Assembly (NCBI RefSeq): GCF_000001735.4
Contig: NC_003071.7
Span: 6,627,151-6,691,150, forward strand
DNA length: 64,000 nt
Reading direction: 5' to 3'
DNA from: Arabidopsis thaliana
Taxonomy: Eukaryota > Streptophyta > Magnoliopsida > Brassicales > Brassicaceae
This document shows positions 36,971 to 46,964 of this stretch, in pieces. Positions within the stretch are counted from its first letter, which is position 1. Each line of letters opens with the position of its first letter. A program made the position numbers and the translations under genes. The notes beneath the pieces were generated by a model. The model made no database searches and was not told the DNA's origin. It saw only the letters and a program-made list of their open reading frames with translations.

Positions 36971-38795
36971 TTTTAGTGTTTATTATGCAAAAATCATTCA
37001 ATTTTAAACCTTTTTCTGATATTAAATCATTATTCTAGAAAAAAAAAATCATCATCTTTACCGTTAATCTAATCATTTTTAATATTAATAATTTATTCCA
37101 TTCAAAAGTGATTCAGCTATAGTGTTGTCGCCATTTGAACGAAGACTAACATATGATTTAATGATTCAGTTTCGTGTTTATTGATATTGATGCTTATTTA
37201 ATTTAAGCTATAGAGTATAGACGATGGTTAAGTCGCAAGATATATAAGCACCATAAAATTATGATTGAAGAAGGCAGACAAGTAGAAGTCTCCTCGTCCA
37301 AAGATCAAAGATTTATTTATTTATGCTAGGTTTGGGCCATTTGGGGTTCGATTTTTTAAATTTGCAATTCTTACAAATTATTGATAAAATGTTTATCGGA
37401 TATTTTAGAATAATTTCACAAGCAGAAGTTCATTTCTCTCACTTCTACTTTTTAGAGAAAAGACTATTTTCGCTATTCCGAAATTAAAATATGATTGCTA
37501 AAAAATGATTGTTCCTTTCTTATCTATCTATATTTTTTAGAAAGGAGAAGCTAATGCCCATCGAGTTTTGATTTTTTGGATCGGTCTGGAGTTGTATATA
37601 CTCTCGTCTATGTACGGGATTAATTTCTGGCCTTTAGTCAGAATCTATTTACCGGCCAAGTCCGGTCTAGTCTCTTGCTCTAACGAAAACAGTCTCTTTT
37701 TCATGCATCCGTCGATGTTTCCGACTATCTTCAAGATCCGTTTCGATCTCTCCAATCTGTTCGAGAAGTCATATCTTCGTAACTTCCTTTTGCTCGTGAT
37801 GTTAGAGCAAAGATTAGGCCACATCAATTTGGGTGTGGTCAGTAGTGGAGCTTCCTCGGGAGTTGGTGTTTTTCGGTGAATTTTGAAGTAGTTTTCCTCT
37901 TAATCGATCCGTATCGCCCAATGGCTGATTGGTGGCGGTTCATCGGAATCTAGCGGTGGCCGGCGAACAGGCAGTGGTTTCGCGTGGCGTGTAGAAAACA
38001 CGTATCAGCCACTAAATCATCTGCGTGTTTATTAATTATCTTTTTAAGTGTGATTTAATTGGGTTTGGACTGTTCTTTTAATGTAATCCTTACTGAACCT
38101 TTTGCGTAATTGCCCTTTTGTGCTTCATCAAAATAATATAATGGCCGACAAAACAAAAGCAAAATCGTTTCACGTAGTCATGGAAGCTATAACGGACGGT
38201 TCTGCATGTACATGGAAGCTATCTATTGTAATTGCTTATGTTGTAGTTAGTCTATCATCATAATAATGTTAGTAAAATACTTCTTATGATGATATAATAT
38301 ATGGCTAAAAAAATCAAAGAATACCTATAATTATTATTTTTGTTTTGCTTTGAAGGAGCCAAAATAGTTTGTTTTTTCGCCAAAATCAGAGAATCTCAAG
38401 AGGGTCGATGTCAGAGGAAGACTTGGTTTATACAAAATCACTTTGTTTTTAGACATCTATCGATTAATTAATAATATTCATATGGTACAAAAACTTGTTT
38501 AGAGATTCTCAATACTGCCTGGTCCACTAGAACTGGATAGTTTAAAATACACATATGTTTGATTAAGAAATTCAATATTTCATTTTATTAATACAGTTTC
38601 AGTTAGTTTATTATATGATGTTGCATTAGAATAATCAGTGAAGTTTAAATTTCTGTCATTTTATAGGCATTGATTTATATTTTGCTTTCATCCACAACTC
38701 ATTTAGATTTTAAATGGTTCTACCTGTCCAAGCATACAAAACTGTCTACAGATCAGATTGTTTTTTATTTACCATTCACAAACTATAGTTCGTAA
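36971..38795. other. Spacer with a GC-richer unassigned segment
   Basis: A GC-richer stretch from about 37550 to 38010 contains an ATG-lacking open frame of about 100 codons and resembles the 5' part of a retroposon or degraded gene, but nothing was recognised. The remainder is AT-rich spacer. Confidence 0.35.
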
Positions 38796-39057
38796 TGGTG
38801 CAGATCCAAAAAAATAAAAGAAAACCGCTGCGAACTAACTGCGAACCGTCTTTAAACTAAATTCGTAGCAGTTTGTTGCATGTCCCAAAAATAATATAGA
38901 CTGGACCGCAATTAGGTTTTGAATGGATGTTGTGGTTAGTGCGGACTAATCCGTCAACAGTCGAATCTATACTATATTTGGAGTGAAAACAAATCGCTAC
39001 AAATTAGTTTAAAGTCGGTCCGCAACAATTTTCTTTTATTTTTTTAGGTCCGCACCA
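38796..39057. mobile_element. MITE with ~58-base inverted termini
   Basis: The left end tggtgcagatccaaaaaaat and the right end (inward: tggtgcggacctaaaaaaat) pair for about 58 bases with some mismatches. Total 262 bases, so most of the element folds back. The inversion may extend a further 15-20 bases outward (tatagt). No target duplication was found. Superfamily unknown. Confidence 0.65.
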
Positions 39058-39376
39058 CTATATACTATATATAATTTACGAATAATAAATAAAAAGCAAT
39101 CCAATCTATTGACGGTTCTATCCAGTTAGACCACCGTAACCATTCCAAACTTTAGTATACTATCTAATTTAAATCTCAATAAATATATAAAAACACACAA
39201 TACAACAAAATAAATACTATAAGTTCCGTTCCAATTTTTGTAAATTTATTTGTGTACATACGAAGATCTCGATGAATATAGATATTAGTATTTCTCCAAG
39301 ACTATAGAGTAAACTCATGACTAAAAGCATTATTTTACAAAATCACTGACACAAAAAGTCACCGACACCGACAAAA

Positions 39377-40525
39377 CTAAGACTTTGGTTTTCCACCATA
39401 AGCTTGCTTACAAATGTAAAATGGTTTCTGCGATGGAGCACACATCTTAGCTTTCCCTGGACATCCCTGTAGACAATTATTCCCCAAACTTCCCATTACT
39501 TCTGCGTCTGTTCTCACAAATCTCGCCGGAGGTTTTCCCGTCAAGAAGTTCCCGTCTAAGTAAAGCCGTCTTAATGTCTTGCTCCGTTCGTATTCCGACG
39601 GTATAACACCGTGAAGCACGTTGTATCTCATAGATAGTGAAGAAAGTCTTGGATACGCCGCGAAACTCGCCGGAGCGTTTCCTCTGATTTGGTTGAATCC
39701 TAGCTCTACAGCTACGAGGTTGTTTTCTCCGGCGAGGTTTGGAGGGAGGACTTCGATGCCTGTGAGAGTGTTGTTCGCTAGATCGACTTGTTGGATTGAT
39801 TCAAGTAGGAAGAACCAAGCTCCGAGTGTTCCGGTGAATGAGTTCTCAGCGATTTCGACGATTTCGAGCTGAGTTGACTCGGTGAATGAGTCTTTTGAGA
39901 TGGGTCCTGATAAAGTATTCGCCTTTAAAGCTAAATCGATGAGGTTTTTCGGAAGCTTTGGGATGGCTCCGGTGAGCTTGTTGTAGCTAAGATCGAGTTG
40001 TCGGAGATTTGAAAGCGAGTTCATTGTTTTTGGAAGCGGCCCGGTGAGAGAGTTGTGAGATATGTCAATGGATTCGAGTGAGTTGAGTCGAGTTACTGAG
40101 TCGGGTAATGACCCGGAAAACGAGTTGGATCGGAGGATCAAGGTCTTGAGGCTGGTGAGGGAGGAGATGGAGGATGGGATTAGGCCGTAGAAGTTGTTCT
40201 CGGCGAGATCGAGCGTGAGAAGCTCTGTGAGGCCGGAGATGAGAGGCGTGAGACGACCCGTGTACCCGGCTGGGTCGAGAGTGAGTTGGGTCACACGTGT
40301 GGAGTCAGACGAGCAAGTGATGCCGCAAGTGAAATGTGTTCGACGTGGTGAAGCACATGGGTCGGAGACAGTAAAGTCCCAGCTAGCGAGACAAGACCAC
40401 GGTGGGATTGAGTTGGGTTTCACGGTGGCTTTGAAAGCTTTTAAAGCTGACACGTCGGATGGTGACGTCAGAGAGTCGGCAGAGGAGAAGAGGAGGAGGA
40501 GGAGAAGAAGAAGAAGGCAAGTCAT
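39377..40525 (-). CDS. Secreted leucine-rich repeat protein
   Basis: Single exon, 382 residues (fits At2g15320). A leucine-run signal peptide (MTCLLLLLLLLLFSSADS, cleavage near 18) is followed by an LRR N-terminal cap (about 22-75, with cysteines in PWSCLASW, DPCASP and CGITCSS), then about ten plant-type LRRs (80-345; LxxLDLAxNxFxGxIPxSI pattern) and a C-terminal cysteine region (CLQGCPGKAKMCAPSQKPFYICKQ). No membrane helix or kinase, so the product is probably apoplastic, like polygalacturonase-inhibiting and other LRR-only wall proteins. A TATA box lies about 55-65 bases upstream. The proximal promoter segment is tandemly duplicated. Frame is intact with no disruptions. Confidence 0.95.
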   Translation of the reverse strand: MTCLLLLLLLLLFSSADSLTSPSDVSALKAFKATVKPNSIPPWSCLASWDFTVSDPCASPRRTHFTCGITCSSDSTRVTQLTLDPAGYTGRLTPLISGLTELLTLDLAENNFYGLIPSSISSLTSLKTLILRSNSFSGSLPDSVTRLNSLESIDISHNSLTGPLPKTMNSLSNLRQLDLSYNKLTGAIPKLPKNLIDLALKANTLSGPISKDSFTESTQLEIVEIAENSFTGTLGAWFFLLESIQQVDLANNTLTGIEVLPPNLAGENNLVAVELGFNQIRGNAPASFAAYPRLSSLSMRYNVLHGVIPSEYERSKTLRRLYLDGNFLTGKPPARFVRTDAEVMGSLGNNCLQGCPGKAKMCAPSQKPFYICKQAYGGKPKS

Positions 40526-40581
40526 TGTTTGAAGTGTTTGTGTGAATGAATGATGTCAAGACTTTAAAAGTGTGTTAAATC

Positions 40582-40591
40582 TTTATATAAA
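40582..40591 (-). promoter_or_regulatory. TATA box of the LRR protein gene
   Basis: TTTATATAAA-type box read on the minus strand (tttatataaa), 57-66 bases upstream of the ATG. Confidence 0.6.
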
Positions 40592-40600
40592 GGCAAAGTA

Positions 40601-40950
40601 CGTGGTGGAGGTCGGCTTTGCCTTTTGGTCGCCTCTCTCCATACGTACAAGGTTCAATGCTTAGCTTAAGCCAAAATCAAATGTTTGTACAATCATTAGG
40701 AACTAATAGTCTAAAATGGCTACTAAATTTGCTTTTTTGTTAACATCTTGTGACTTTTGTTATCAAGTAGTTTTATCTTGTTTAAAAGAGTAAGTTATTG
40801 GGGTTGGAGTGACTATGTGGTGGATGTCGGCTTTGCCTTTTGGTTGCCTCTCTCCTTACGTACAAGGTCCAATGCTTAAGCCAAAATCAAATGTTTGTAC
40901 AATCATTAGGAACTAATAGTCTAAAATGACTACTAAATTTGAGTTTTGGT
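40601..40950. repeat. Duplicated promoter-proximal segment
   Basis: A ~135-base block (gtggtggaggtcggctttg through taatagtctaaaatggctac) at 40602-40735 recurs at 40815-40948 in the same orientation, offset about 213 bases, with few mismatches and an 8-base indel (ttagcttaa against ttaa). It lies directly upstream of the minus-strand LRR gene. Confidence 0.85.
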
Positions 40951-40997
40951 TAACATGAAAGCAAACAACCTAATTGATAGTTGATACTAACGTGTTA

Positions 40998-41100
40998 TTG
41001 GCCTAATGGTAAATCTCCCAGGTGGAGATGCTGGGTTCAAGGTACGTTGGGAGAGATCTTTTCTCCAAAGGAGATTAATTTAAATCCCGCCTCTGGAACT
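40998..41100 (+). repeat. Possible SINE (tRNA-derived) fragment
   Basis: TTGGCCTAATGGTAAA resembles a pol III box A, and GGGTTCAAGG about 35 bases later resembles box B. The downstream part is GC-richer (cccgcctctggaactg). It does not fold as a complete tRNA. Assignment is tentative. Confidence 0.35.
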
Positions 41101-42713
41101 GTTCTTTTGGATTAAATCATTATAGCATTTGCTTTAATCATAATATGATTCATGATCATTATTCCTTTACCATTACTTCATAATTCATAATATTTGGTAA
41201 CTAATAATAAAAGTTGGATAAGCCCGAAAGACTTGGACTATTAATGATTGGGACATGGTTGGAGAGCACTTTCAAAAGTTGCTTTCTTATTCCTTGTTTA
41301 TTGTCAGGTTCTTTTTCATTTATTAAATCACTTATAGAAGCCAATAGATTCCCTATTGTAAAAAAGTTACTGTATATACTTTGTGGTTTGTTGCGACTAC
41401 ATGCGGGTTATGTTATATGGTTTCCTTTTTCCATCTGAACATGAATATATAGATGAAGGAGGAACCATTACAATTACAAACTAACCTTGTTAAAGCCAAC
41501 ATGGACATATTTTAGTGTTAAGAGATAGTTACACTTATCTACCAAAAAAAAAAAAAGTAGGGACGAAAGAATGGCCAAACACAAAACCTTACATTTAAAA
41601 GAATAGAGACTCTCTCATGAGAAGAAATTCTATGAAGAACAGGTTACTACTCCATAAGTTTGGAACAGAATATACGCAATTATGGTTTAAGACTCTTAGC
41701 AATGAGAGAAGCTCCTCTATTTCCTGTTGAGCTTTCCAGTAATAATCTCCATGTCTTATAAATCTTTTCCAAAAATAATGAATTCAGAAGTTCGATATCC
41801 AAAGGATGGCCGGGCTTTGGATCTGTGAAAGCAGCCTCCGAGGCAAAAACTATTCTATATACATAAACATATATTAGACCATAAGCCCATGCTTGACCGG
41901 TTGACCCCCTTGCGCTTAGGACCTGTTCTGCTCATAACCTAATCACAACCTCCCACCATCTTCTTCTTAGACCAAGAACCTTAAGTGTCACTTTCATGGA
42001 CACTCCTAATATTCTCCTCTATTTCATTACTTTGATGGAGCATTGGAGAAGTAAACCATATTCATCCGCATCTTCGCAAATTTTTTCAACCGACTCAAAT
42101 CGACAAAAAGCTTGTATCCTCAAAGGATTTGAAGTTCCTATTTTTTTTCCATAATATCCATGGAAACATATTTCGTAATTTTTTTTTTTTTTTTTAAAAG
42201 TTGGTACAAAATATAAAAAAAACTTTCACAAGTTTTCGATAATTCAACAATTCTGTTGCTTTGAATTACCATGAGCATGTAATGAAATGTATCTGCTGGT
42301 TTTATTTAATTGCATGAGTAGTACAATTCTTTTTGACTGAAAGGTTGTTTTCATCAAACTACAATAGAAAAGTTCTGGTTAATAAGTACTATATCAATTT
42401 AATGTTTTCCCAAAAAGGTATAGAATTTAATTTAATAAGTACTATATCAATTTAATCTTTTAAGGATCTTACGTATAAATAATATATGGGATAATATGAA
42501 AAGTGTTTTCCGAGATCTATTGATTCACATAACAAAACCCGTTGCTCGGATTTCTTTGTTTTGAGTATTAATGGATCTTAACAACAAGAACTCAAAGTCT
42601 TTAATTGAGAATAAACTTCTCTGTTTTTATTAATCAAAATTAAACAAACGAAACCTTACAATATTGAGACTATTTATACTTCTTCTTCACTTTACCTTTT
42701 TTTTTTCTTCACC
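41101..42713. other. Intergenic, no gene seen
   Basis: AT-rich spacer with runs of T at about 42180-42196. A short duplication, taagtactatatcaatttaat, occurs at about 42381 and 42436. The one frame of about 70 codons (41214-41438) begins at TTG and has no recognisable product. Confidence 0.45.
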
Positions 42714-43206
42714 TTAAACTTTAATGCTGCAAAAAAACATTATTGAGAAAAATATGAGTGAAATATTCTCAAATATGAAAAATAAAATTAATATATTAAC
42801 CAAATAGTATAAGCAAAAATATTTTTTATATAGTTTCAAATAACAAAACTTACGTGCTACAGTCAAATTTGGGACCAACAGGTGCGAATAAAGCAACATT
42901 ACATAATTTAGGTAAATTATCAAACTTGTATTGATCGGCTGAAGTGATTGCTGCTTCACTCGACAAACAGATGCACATATCATGACGATCATCATACGTT
43001 TTAACACCTTTATTCACTTTATCTAAGCCACTGCAACATTCTGGTGATGGCTTAGCTTCTGGTGGAGCCCAAAGGTACCTCAAACAAGGTGTTAAAAGAT
43101 TTGTTGCTTCTTCACACGGTGTTAAACTATACACTGTAAAAACATTAAGATGTGACATGAAAATGGTGATTGCAATGACAAAAGCTATTGAGATGGATTT
43201 CCTCAT
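42714..43206 (-). CDS. Non-specific lipid-transfer protein, type 1-like
   Basis: Two exons on the minus strand, 42854-43206 and 42714-42726, encode 121 residues (fits At2g15325). The last exon holds only the end of a Thr codon, IKV and the stop, the family's usual placement of the single intron. Signal peptide 1 to about 28 (MRKSISIAFVIAITIFMSHLNVF). The mature part has the eight-cysteine LTP framework: TPCEE, TPCLRY, ECC, MCICLS, KLC and DCST. The apoplastic fold carries lipids in a tunnel. Departures from standard LTP1: the mature protein begins slightly upstream of the first Cys with LTPCEEA, and loop lengths (WAPPEAKPSPE) are longer. A TATA box lies 68 bases upstream. Confidence 0.93.
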
Positions 43207-43860
43207 TTTTGTTTGTTTAATTGGGATTGTGATTGGGATTTTGGTGGTTCTTCTTTGGTTTGTGGGAAAAATTATTTATACAACTTGTCTTAGTGTCTGA
43301 TGCATTTAAAACATGTGGATCTTATTTCATATGTACTTTTTTATATTAGGATTTTTTTAAAAAGATAATTTGTATTATGTAAATATTATCATTTTGTCTT
43401 GCTATATATATTATCTTGAAGTTAAAGTTTTAAATTATTTAAATATATTTACAAATTTAATTTATATAGTCTTTCTACTACACATAATTAGAGGCCAAAT
43501 ACCTAGAATCTGATAAATAATAACTACTATATATAATTACCTTAAAATATATAATATCTTGAAAAAACTATTTAAGAGTCTCAGACTTTTATATGAACAA
43601 TGAAATCTATATATAATAAATAAAAAATAGATTCACAAATAACTGAAACATTCTCCATTTGTCACATGTACTTTGCTGACTTGTCTCTCAAATTTTCACT
43701 ATATTTTCTTTAACCAAATTGCCTTTTCTCTAACTTAATTCATTTAAAGAAAAGAAGTTTTTAACCTCTAAATTTTACGGTAATTGCTTCCGGATCTTCA
43801 CGTTTTCTTTCCAATATTATAAAAGTAAATTAAAGTGTTATATGTTTCAATTTTCACATG
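43207..43860. other. LTP promoter and AT-rich spacer
   Basis: No additional gene. A weakly gene-like stretch is absent; the LINE remnant begins at its right edge. Confidence 0.45.
43274..43280 (-). promoter_or_regulatory. TATA box of the LTP gene
   Basis: TATAAAT read on the minus strand, 68 bases upstream of the ATG. Confidence 0.55.
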
Positions 43861-46640
43861 ATCTAGGGATGAAGATCCCAAAGCTTTTGTTGTTCCTTCA
43901 TGATCCCGAATAATCCATCCTCTTGCGCTATGTGTATGTTTTTTTTTTTTTTTTCTAACACCATTTTATTAAGTTACAGATAAAAGAGTCTCCGCTAAGG
44001 AAAACCATACAAAAACCGATAAACCTATATGGAAATAAAAGTACTCACATGCTGCTATACCTTGAACATTACGCAACATCCGGATAGATAAACAACAAAA
44101 TAAGAAAATACAATTAAAAAAGAGATAAAATGATCTAAAGATGTTAAGAATAACGCGTTCCAACGTGGAGGTGAGCCACTCGGTATTACAAAATGCTTCA
44201 CGATGCCATGAAGCCAGCCACCTTGAGATACATCGCTTTACGAAACAAACAAGGTTTCATATGCTTTTGAAGTTCCAAACTTGCGCCTGAAGTGCCAAGA
44301 CACCCAATCTCTGAAAAGGGTGGTCACAAGTACGACGAGAGAAAACTCTCGCAATCCAAACATCGTTGCCGACAAGTATGAGATGATCATATAGGGATCA
44401 CCTTTCAAAAACCATACACCTCCTTTGAGCATACCATCCTGGCCCAAACTTATCAAGTTAAGTCTCGGTTTTTAACAACCGGATCATCAAAAGCTAAAAG
44501 CTGATGTCAATACTCGATTTCTAATTGTTGCCCCAAAAACCCACAAAATGGACAGTAACTGACACCAAAAGTATCGGGTAATCATTCGAGAACATAAGAG
44601 TATATCCTCCCACAAGTTCTAGAGAATCTTCTAAAAAGATAAAAACAAAAGGTATACAATCTCTAGATTTTGGAAAGAGATACAACACAATATTAATCTC
44701 TGTTAAGAAAAAATCGAAATAATATAACAATGGTCTCTCCCAGAGGGAGGAATTTGAAGATGTTCTCTTGCAAAAACAATTTTGGGTTGGGTATTTGATA
44801 TGTAAAGTGCATTAGAAGCAAATCCAGATCATAGCCCACTACTAAATATGCCCAAATTTTGTCCATCACTAGAAACTCTAGGAGAAACTATAGCGTTTTG
44901 AGGGTAGAGGAGGGCGGTCGTTGATCATCGGAGAACCATTCCAGTTTGCGGAGGAATGTCTCAAACGAGGTGGAGAAGGTGGTTTGACTTTAGGGCACGA
45001 TGGTGGAATGGTGAGACATGCTCGGCCGATACAAGATCTCTAACCACCAGATCTAACAATCTAGAGATTATAGTGGTGAGAAGTCCATCACACAGAGTGA
45101 CCGAAAGGGAACCCAATGTTAATGGAGTCACCAGACTCTTGAAGAGTCCAAAGCGTTCGAATTTTTGAAGAGCCAGAAGAGAAAAATCGACGGTGTAGCA
45201 TTTCCCATGAAGGGAGATAATTCTTTGGGAATCAAAGGCGGATCCCAAGAAGAAGACACTAGTTGAGGAATTTCCGGTGAAGCGCCTCCACGAGATCTGG
45301 AGAAAGAGAGACAACGGAAAAAACCCATCTCGGTGAATGACCGGCGTAGCCTCCAGAGTAATCCTACACGAAGAAAGCTTAAACAAATCTGGTGGTTCCA
45401 ACAGGTGGGAGACCACCGAGGGCACAACTGGCTGCATTAGAGACATGAGACTGTGATTAAACAAGCATGTCATAAGATCTTTTCAACAAGTGAGAGAAGT
45501 TAAAAGAGATTCTCGCCGGAAAATAGATACGTCGGAGGCAGCCCAACTAGGCGATGTCTTTGAGTGAGAAAGACTTTCCATGGAGGAGATAGACCAACGG
45601 AGGAAAAGTAACGGCGGAACTCCATAGCAGAGATGATTCACTTCAATGGTCTCTCTCGGGCTTTGGGCCAGAGAGAAAAGAAAACTAGGGCGAACTCATA
45701 TTTTGTTGAGTTAGAGTCTTACGCGGTGTTTTTGTGCTTACTCATTTGCGCTAGGTAAATTGTTAGTGTGGAACCATGCATCAAAATTACTCTTGACATA
45801 GGAAGCAATTTGTTTTGTACAATAAGTTTTATCAATGATGATGGTCTTGTTGTAGCAGAAATTTCCTGTGTATCTGTCACATTTTTAATCCACTCTTTGA
45901 CTTTTGCTTAAGTTTGTGAAACCACCTTCGAAGGACTCTCTCTGAACTTATTAAACACAATTGTTTCTTGCTTTACAGATCTTCTAGATGAGCCACAAGG
46001 GAGTTAGTTTCTGTTGGTCTATTAGATTATTGTTCGAAAAAGTATCAACGAGAAAGGATATATTTTCTTCTGCATCATCCGTGAAATGGTGTCCTACTAT
46101 AATCGGAGAATTTGAAATTCTCCAAATCATAGTTGTATACGAAAATTTGAATAGTACATGGTTTATTAATTCCTCCTCATTGAGGCATCGGGGACAATTT
46201 GCATCAATATTCATGCTTCTTGTGGTTAATCTTGCACAAGTAGGTAAAGTTTTTAATATAGTCCTCCAGAGCATGTATTTGATTTTTGGAATAATAGGGA
46301 TTTTCCAAATCTTGTTCTTCAGCTCCACTGAACCGTATGGTGGAACCGGTTTGATTTGAGTATCAGTTGGGTCATGGGAAAGAAGCCAATATCCCGATCT
46401 AACCGTATAATACCCCGAAGTAGTATAGTTCCAAATTAATCTATCTGGAGTCCTTTCACGAGAGAGGTAAATGTTCTTAAGGTGATTATGATCATGTCAA
46501 TACAGTTTTATAGGTAGAGACAAAGGCTCTCCTAGTGACTTTGCAATAAGCTTGGATACGAGGATATAAGAGAGTCCAATTTGAAGGCGATTGCGAGGTT
46601 CTCATTAAACAATCAACGACATGTCTACTCGTTGGGACAT
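43861..46640 (-). pseudogene. LINE pol 3' part (zf-RVT and RNase H), split by an insertion
   Basis: Minus-strand relic of a plant L1-type retrotransposon. Reading down from about 46480: RLIWNYTTSGYYTVRSGYW, a SHDPTDTQ linker, the zf-RVT domain (KIWKIPIIPKIKYMLWR, then CPRCLNEEELINHVLF, 46328-45984), then after a stop and a frameshift the start of RNase H (SNFDAWFHTNNLPSA, about 45756-45800). The same frame sense resumes on the far side of a 1.8-kb insert at about 43927 with RGWIIRDHEGTTKALGSSSL. So one RNase H domain is cut in two by the retroposon at 43938-45745. The rest of RNase H and the poly-A end are missing. Non-functional. Confidence 0.8.
43938..45745 (-). mobile_element. Retroposon inserted in the LINE RNase H region
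   Basis: A 1.8-kb insert, minus orientation, with a 16-T run at its left edge (poly-A tail). It is flanked by a diverged direct repeat of about 15 bases: TTGCGCTATGTGTAT (43923-43937) and TTGCGCTAGGTAAAT (45746-45760). Removing it rejoins the interrupted LINE RNase H reading. The interior is GC-richer than the flanks and has a minus-strand frame of about 170 codons (45473-44961) without recognisable domains. Probably a non-autonomous non-LTR retroposon. Confidence 0.7.
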
Positions 46641-46962
46641 TGCTAGTTTACTTCTAGATATAGATTTTTGGGCTTCAAAGTTTTTATTAGTTATCTTTAC
46701 ATTCACAAACTGTCACTGTAATAGCATAACACATCAGTTAGCTTCTTCAATATATACGACTAGTGTGTTTCAAGCAGACTCAGGAAATTAGCCAATGTAG
46801 CTAAAAACCTCCTTTGTAAAGACTTACATTCATAAATAAAATTCAGATTGCAAGAAAAAAAATATTTAAATTTCAATTTTCTGTTTATTTATACATCATT
46901 TATATTCATATTATCAACTAATTTCTAACAACTAGTCACATATATGTTGAACCCATGGTATG
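46641..46962. other. Spacer between LINE relic and Helitron
   Basis: No feature recognised. Confidence 0.4.
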
Positions 46963-46964
46963 AA

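Noticed and set aside
37568..37879. A 103-residue plus-strand protein
   Set aside because: No ATG at the natural start of the frame, no recognisable domain, and composition suggests retroposon debris; left as an unassigned segment.
39621..40532. Plus-strand open frames over the LRR gene
   Set aside because: These are antisense shadows of the GC-richer LRR coding exon.
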